Notes under the pieces: generated by a model
The model's input: the letters and a program-made list of their open reading frames with translations, nothing else
Told to the model about the DNA's origin: nothing
Database searches by the model: none
Shown: positions 61,528-64,000 of the stretch, one piece after another
How positions within the stretch are numbered: the first letter of the stretch is position 1
How the letters are laid out: every line of letters starts with the position of its first letter
Program-made: the position numbers and the translations under genes
NCBI RefSeq assembly: GCF_002288265.1
Contig: NZ_CP016778.1
Coordinates: 868,001-932,000, forward strand
Length of the DNA stretch: 64,000 nucleotides
Direction: 5' to 3'
From: Candidatus Planktophila versatilis
GTDB lineage: Bacteria > Actinomycetota > Actinomycetes > Nanopelagicales > Nanopelagicaceae

Positions 61528-62423
61528 TTTTCAATCTCTTCTCTCGTAGGTAGTGAATCAATAACTCCGGCAATGCCAACAGAGTGTGAACCTGAAGCGG
61601 TTGCAAATTTCACACACTCATGAAAATCACACCCTTCAGCTATAGCAACAGCTAAGGCAGAGGTGAAACTATCTCCAGCACCAGTTGTATCAACTACTTT
61701 CTTCGCCTTAATGGCCGGAACGGCGTACACATCGCTGCCATCATCTACGAGCGAGCCTTCCGAGCCTAAAGTCATCACTATCTTGGCACTGGTCTTAAGT
61801 CGCATCTGGGCAATGAGTTCTTTAGGTGAGAGCCCATGATCGCCCGGGATTCCAAGTAATACCGGGGCCTCAGTTCGATTGGGTGTGATGACATCAAACA
61901 TCGACCATGCCTCTGGCGGTAATTTCACTGCCGGAGCTGGATTAAGAACTATTAAACGACCTTCTTCCCGCCCAATCTTTAACGAAGCCAAGACCGCGGG
62001 CAGAGCAAGTTCCATGGAAACCACGATCACATCAGCTTTAGCGATATGTGTACGGAAACTTTCCACATGAGCTGGAGTTAATTCATCCAGGGCCCCAGCT
62101 GCAACCAAGATTCTATTTTCACCATCGGATTCGACCAAGATAAATCCCACCATGGTGTGGCCCTTGCCGGTGACCACACATGAATCATCGACACCTTCTA
62201 CTTTCCATAGTGCACGTGCACCTTGTCCAAAATCATCAGGGCCAATAGCGGTAAGGAAACTTACTTCGGCGCCAAGTCGCGCCGCACCTATTGCTTGATT
62301 AGATCCTTTGCCACCTGGTCCAGCATCAAATACGCCACCCATGAGAGTTTCACCAGCCTGCGGAAGTTGCGGAATCCGCATCGTCATTCCAACGCCGTAA
62401 CTGCCAACAACAGCAATTTTCAT
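61512..62423 (-). CDS. rbsK: PfkB-family sugar kinase (ribokinase-like)
   Basis: A 303-residue sugar kinase. It has the N-terminal GGKGSNQAIGAARLG signature and the C-terminal DTTGAGDSFTSALAVA with the catalytic Asp. Ribokinase and deoxyribokinase share this fold, so the phosphorylated sugar is unsure. It heads the kinase-deoC unit directly behind a promoter with an operator-like repeat. Confidence 0.88.
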   Translation of the reverse strand: MKIAVVGSYGVGMTMRIPQLPQAGETLMGGVFDAGPGGKGSNQAIGAARLGAEVSFLTAIGPDDFGQGARALWKVEGVDDSCVVTGKGHTMVGFILVESDGENRILVAAGALDELTPAHVESFRTHIAKADVIVVSMELALPAVLASLKIGREEGRLIVLNPAPAVKLPPEAWSMFDVITPNRTEAPVLLGIPGDHGLSPKELIAQMRLKTSAKIVMTLGSEGSLVDDGSDVYAVPAIKAKKVVDTTGAGDSFTSALAVAIAEGCDFHECVKFATASGSHSVGIAGVIDSLPTREEIEKCLAQ

Positions 62424-62435
62424 TTGACTCCTAGA

Positions 62436-62484
62436 TTTGCCACGAACATTCTGGCAAAAGTACTGTGTTATGAGCCAATGTCAA
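62436..62484 (-). promoter_or_regulatory. Promoter and operator-like repeat of the sugar kinase gene
   Basis: TTGACA and TACTTT lie 16 bases apart on the minus strand. A perfect inverted repeat (TTTGCCA/TGGCAAA, 9-base centre, 62436-62458) overlaps the end of the -10 box and the likely start site, 12-35 bases before the ATG, which fits a repressor operator. Confidence 0.65.
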
Positions 62485-62522
62485 TATCCAAGGTGAGTTT
62501 TGATGAGAACTTATCTCTCCTG

Positions 62523-63122
62523 CTACTTGCTGAACTTAGGCAGGTGTAGATCGAATTGGATTGAAATCACACGGGTAAGCATCACTACTACTCCCCCAAT
62601 GATTGCCGCCAGATTATCTGCAACGCTGAGTTGATGCAGGGCAACAAAGGTAATCGCTCCCATGAGTGCTGATGTGCCAATCGTTTCGCGGTGGAGCAAG
62701 ACCGGCTCTAGCTGACAGAGAATGTCTCGTAATAGCCCGCCGGTCACAGCGGTTATGACTCCCAAAAGAATGGCTGCATACCAGGCAACGTTTTCTTCAA
62801 AGGCGAGCTGTGTTCCAGAAAGTGTTGCCACAGCAAGGCCAAAGGTGTCCATAATGAGTAGCGTCTTACCAATATGTGTGACACGTCTAAAGACAAGAGT
62901 AAGAACTACAGCAGCAATAATGCTGATAACAATCCAGCCATCTGTGATCCAGATCGGAGTCAGGCCAAGAAATACATTTCGAAGGGTTCCACCTGATACT
63001 GATGCAATCGCTGCTATGAATGCAATACCGCCATAATCAAGGCCCTTATCTGCAGCCACCCGAGCACCAACAAGTGCGAAGACAAAGGTGGAGAGCAGGT
63101 CCAGGATATGTAGCAAGGTCAT
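62523..63122 (-). CDS. UPF0126/TRIC-type membrane protein
   Basis: A 199-residue membrane protein with six to seven hydrophobic segments in two related halves. Each half has a GG-(T/L)-(L/R)-R-(N/D) turn (SGGTLRNVFLG and TGGLLRDILC). This is the UPF0126 (YadS/YicG-like) family, linked in some species to glycine or cation transport; the substrate here is unknown. Confidence 0.88.
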   Translation of the reverse strand: MTLLHILDLLSTFVFALVGARVAADKGLDYGGIAFIAAIASVSGGTLRNVFLGLTPIWITDGWIVISIIAAVVLTLVFRRVTHIGKTLLIMDTFGLAVATLSGTQLAFEENVAWYAAILLGVITAVTGGLLRDILCQLEPVLLHRETIGTSALMGAITFVALHQLSVADNLAAIIGGVVVMLTRVISIQFDLHLPKFSK

Positions 63123-63164
63123 GGCTATAGCCTAGAGAAGGCCACGAGAAAGAGTGCCAACCAT

Positions 63165-64000
63165 TTACCCTTTTATGAGCCCATTCTTATAAAGGTAGTC
63201 AGCTGATTCCAGAATGCTTACCTGCGCCGGAATAAAGCTGATTCCCAGCAATCGCTCGGCCTTGGCATGGCTAATGATGAGTGGCTTACCCAGCATTGCT
63301 ACGACTGACTTAATTGCCGGGTCAAAGAGTGAGAGGAACTTGATTAAAAGATTGGGTGCAAGTGCGGTCTTGACCTTACTTTGTGGATACTTTGATTTGA
63401 GAAGCTTTGCAATCTCCATAAATGATTTAGTCTCAGAAACAGATAAAATTCGCTCTCCCGCAGTAGCGGTAACTTTGATGGATTGCACGTGCATGCGAGC
63501 AACATCTTTGACATCCACTATCGGCATGCGCAGATCAGGAACCATCGGGTCCTTACCTAGGAGCAATCTTTCCACCAAGGAGATAGAAGACCCAAAGTTG
63601 TTATCTAACGGAGCGCCCAATACCAGTGCTGGGTTAATCACTGTGAGCTCAATTTCAGGTGCTTGGTTCTTAATGAAATCCCACGCAGCTTGTTCAGCTA
63701 AAGTCTTGGAGCGTATGTAGGCATCTTTGCCGGCCGGATGATTCACATCAGTCCACATACTCTCGTCATAGGCGCTAGTCCCTGCCGGTAAATCACGAGC
63801 ATAAATTGCCGCCATCGAAGATGTGAGAATCACTCGGGTAATGCCGCCAGCTTGTGCGGCGCGAAGTGCGCGCAAGGTTCCATCAACTGCCGGGCGAATA
63901 AGTTCATTCTCATCCTTTGGTGACCCAAGCGGGAAGGGAGAGGCGGTGTGCATCAGCACATCAATGCCCACTAACGCTTGGCTCCACCCAGCATCTTTTT
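63165..64000 (-). CDS. Extended SDR (dihydroflavonol-4-reductase-like), 5' end cut by window edge
   Basis: The reading frame stays open past the first in-window ATG to the edge (…DAGWSQALVG before IDVLMHTASP), so the N-terminal Rossmann cofactor motif lies outside the window. Visible are HTASPFPLG, the TSSMAAIY segment, the catalytic YIRSKTLAEQ pair (Tyr-x-x-x-Lys) and a conserved LVLGAPLDN loop. NAD(P)-dependent reduction of an aldehyde or ketone is likely. Substrate unknown. Confidence 0.88.
   Translation of the reverse strand, partial: KDAGWSQALVGIDVLMHTASPFPLGSPKDENELIRPAVDGTLRALRAAQAGGITRVILTSSMAAIYARDLPAGTSAYDESMWTDVNHPAGKDAYIRSKTLAEQAAWDFIKNQAPEIELTVINPALVLGAPLDNNFGSSISLVERLLLGKDPMVPDLRMPIVDVKDVARMHVQSIKVTATAGERILSVSETKSFMEIAKLLKSKYPQSKVKTALAPNLLIKFLSLFDPAIKSVVAMLGKPLIISHAKAERLLGISFIPAQVSILESADYLYKNGLIKG

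Overview
The window reads as a chromosomal segment of a small-genome, low-GC actinobacterium. The strongest signs are gene content and order. The block valS-folC-DUF4233-ndk-mreBCD-pbp2-rodA-rne-rplU-rpmA-obg-proBA is a hallmark actinobacterial order. There are also paired clpP genes next to clpX and tig, an Obg with a C-terminal extension, a GlbO-type globin, an Orn oligoribonuclease, 11-bp-repeat PHO boxes, and TANNNT -10 boxes placed 6-8 nt before start codons (leaderless genes). Base composition near 50% GC, very short gaps and frequent TAATG/ATGA overlaps resemble freshwater acI (Nanopelagicales) genomes. That lineage is my inference, not something the sequence proves. No insertion sequence, prophage, CRISPR array or rRNA was seen, and no stretch over 300 bases lacks a gene.

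Layout. 1-6.5 kb: serine and branched-chain amino acid synthesis (serA, ilvC, ilvN, ilvB, ilvD), with a complete attenuator and leaderless leader peptide before ilvB. 6.6-8 kb: a 14-TM exporter. 8-13.8 kb: gatCAB and proBA. 13.8-24.3 kb: obg, L27, L21, RNase E/G and the elongasome (RodA, PBP2, MreD, MreC, MreB). 24.3-29 kb: ndk, a DUF4233 protein, folC, valS. 29-34.3 kb: clpX, an MFS exporter, clpP2, clpP1, tig. 34.3-36.6 kb: two tRNAs and an accessory pocket with a secreted collagen-like protein and a divergent Ala-rich secreted protein. 36.6-45.4 kb: rpiB, trmB, pepN, a small membrane protein, an HNH protein, a minimal MscS, GlbO, an MFS carrier, a thioesterase and EttA. 45.5-49.9 kb: phosphate uptake in the unusual order pstC-A-B-S, with a PHO box before pstC and another before pstS. 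49.9-54.8 kb: orn, ppa, amt, glnB/K, a divergent SHMT-like PLP enzyme and a secreted HNH protein. 54.8-62.4 kb: a sugar locus (PfkB kinase, DeoC-like aldolase, ribose-type ABC transporter, L-rhamnose mutarotase-like protein, two SDRs) with two promoters, each overlapping an inverted repeat. 62.5-64 kb: a UPF0126 membrane protein and a truncated extended SDR.

The most unusual material is the sugar locus, which matches no complete pathway I know; the collagen-like gene, whose ribosome-binding site lies at the foot of a perfect 9-bp hairpin; the SHMT-like gene inside the ammonium operon; and the finding that both ABC substrate-binding proteins lack a lipobox. Five tRNAs are present: Pro(TGG), Gly(TCC), Arg(TCT), His(GTG), Lys(CTT).
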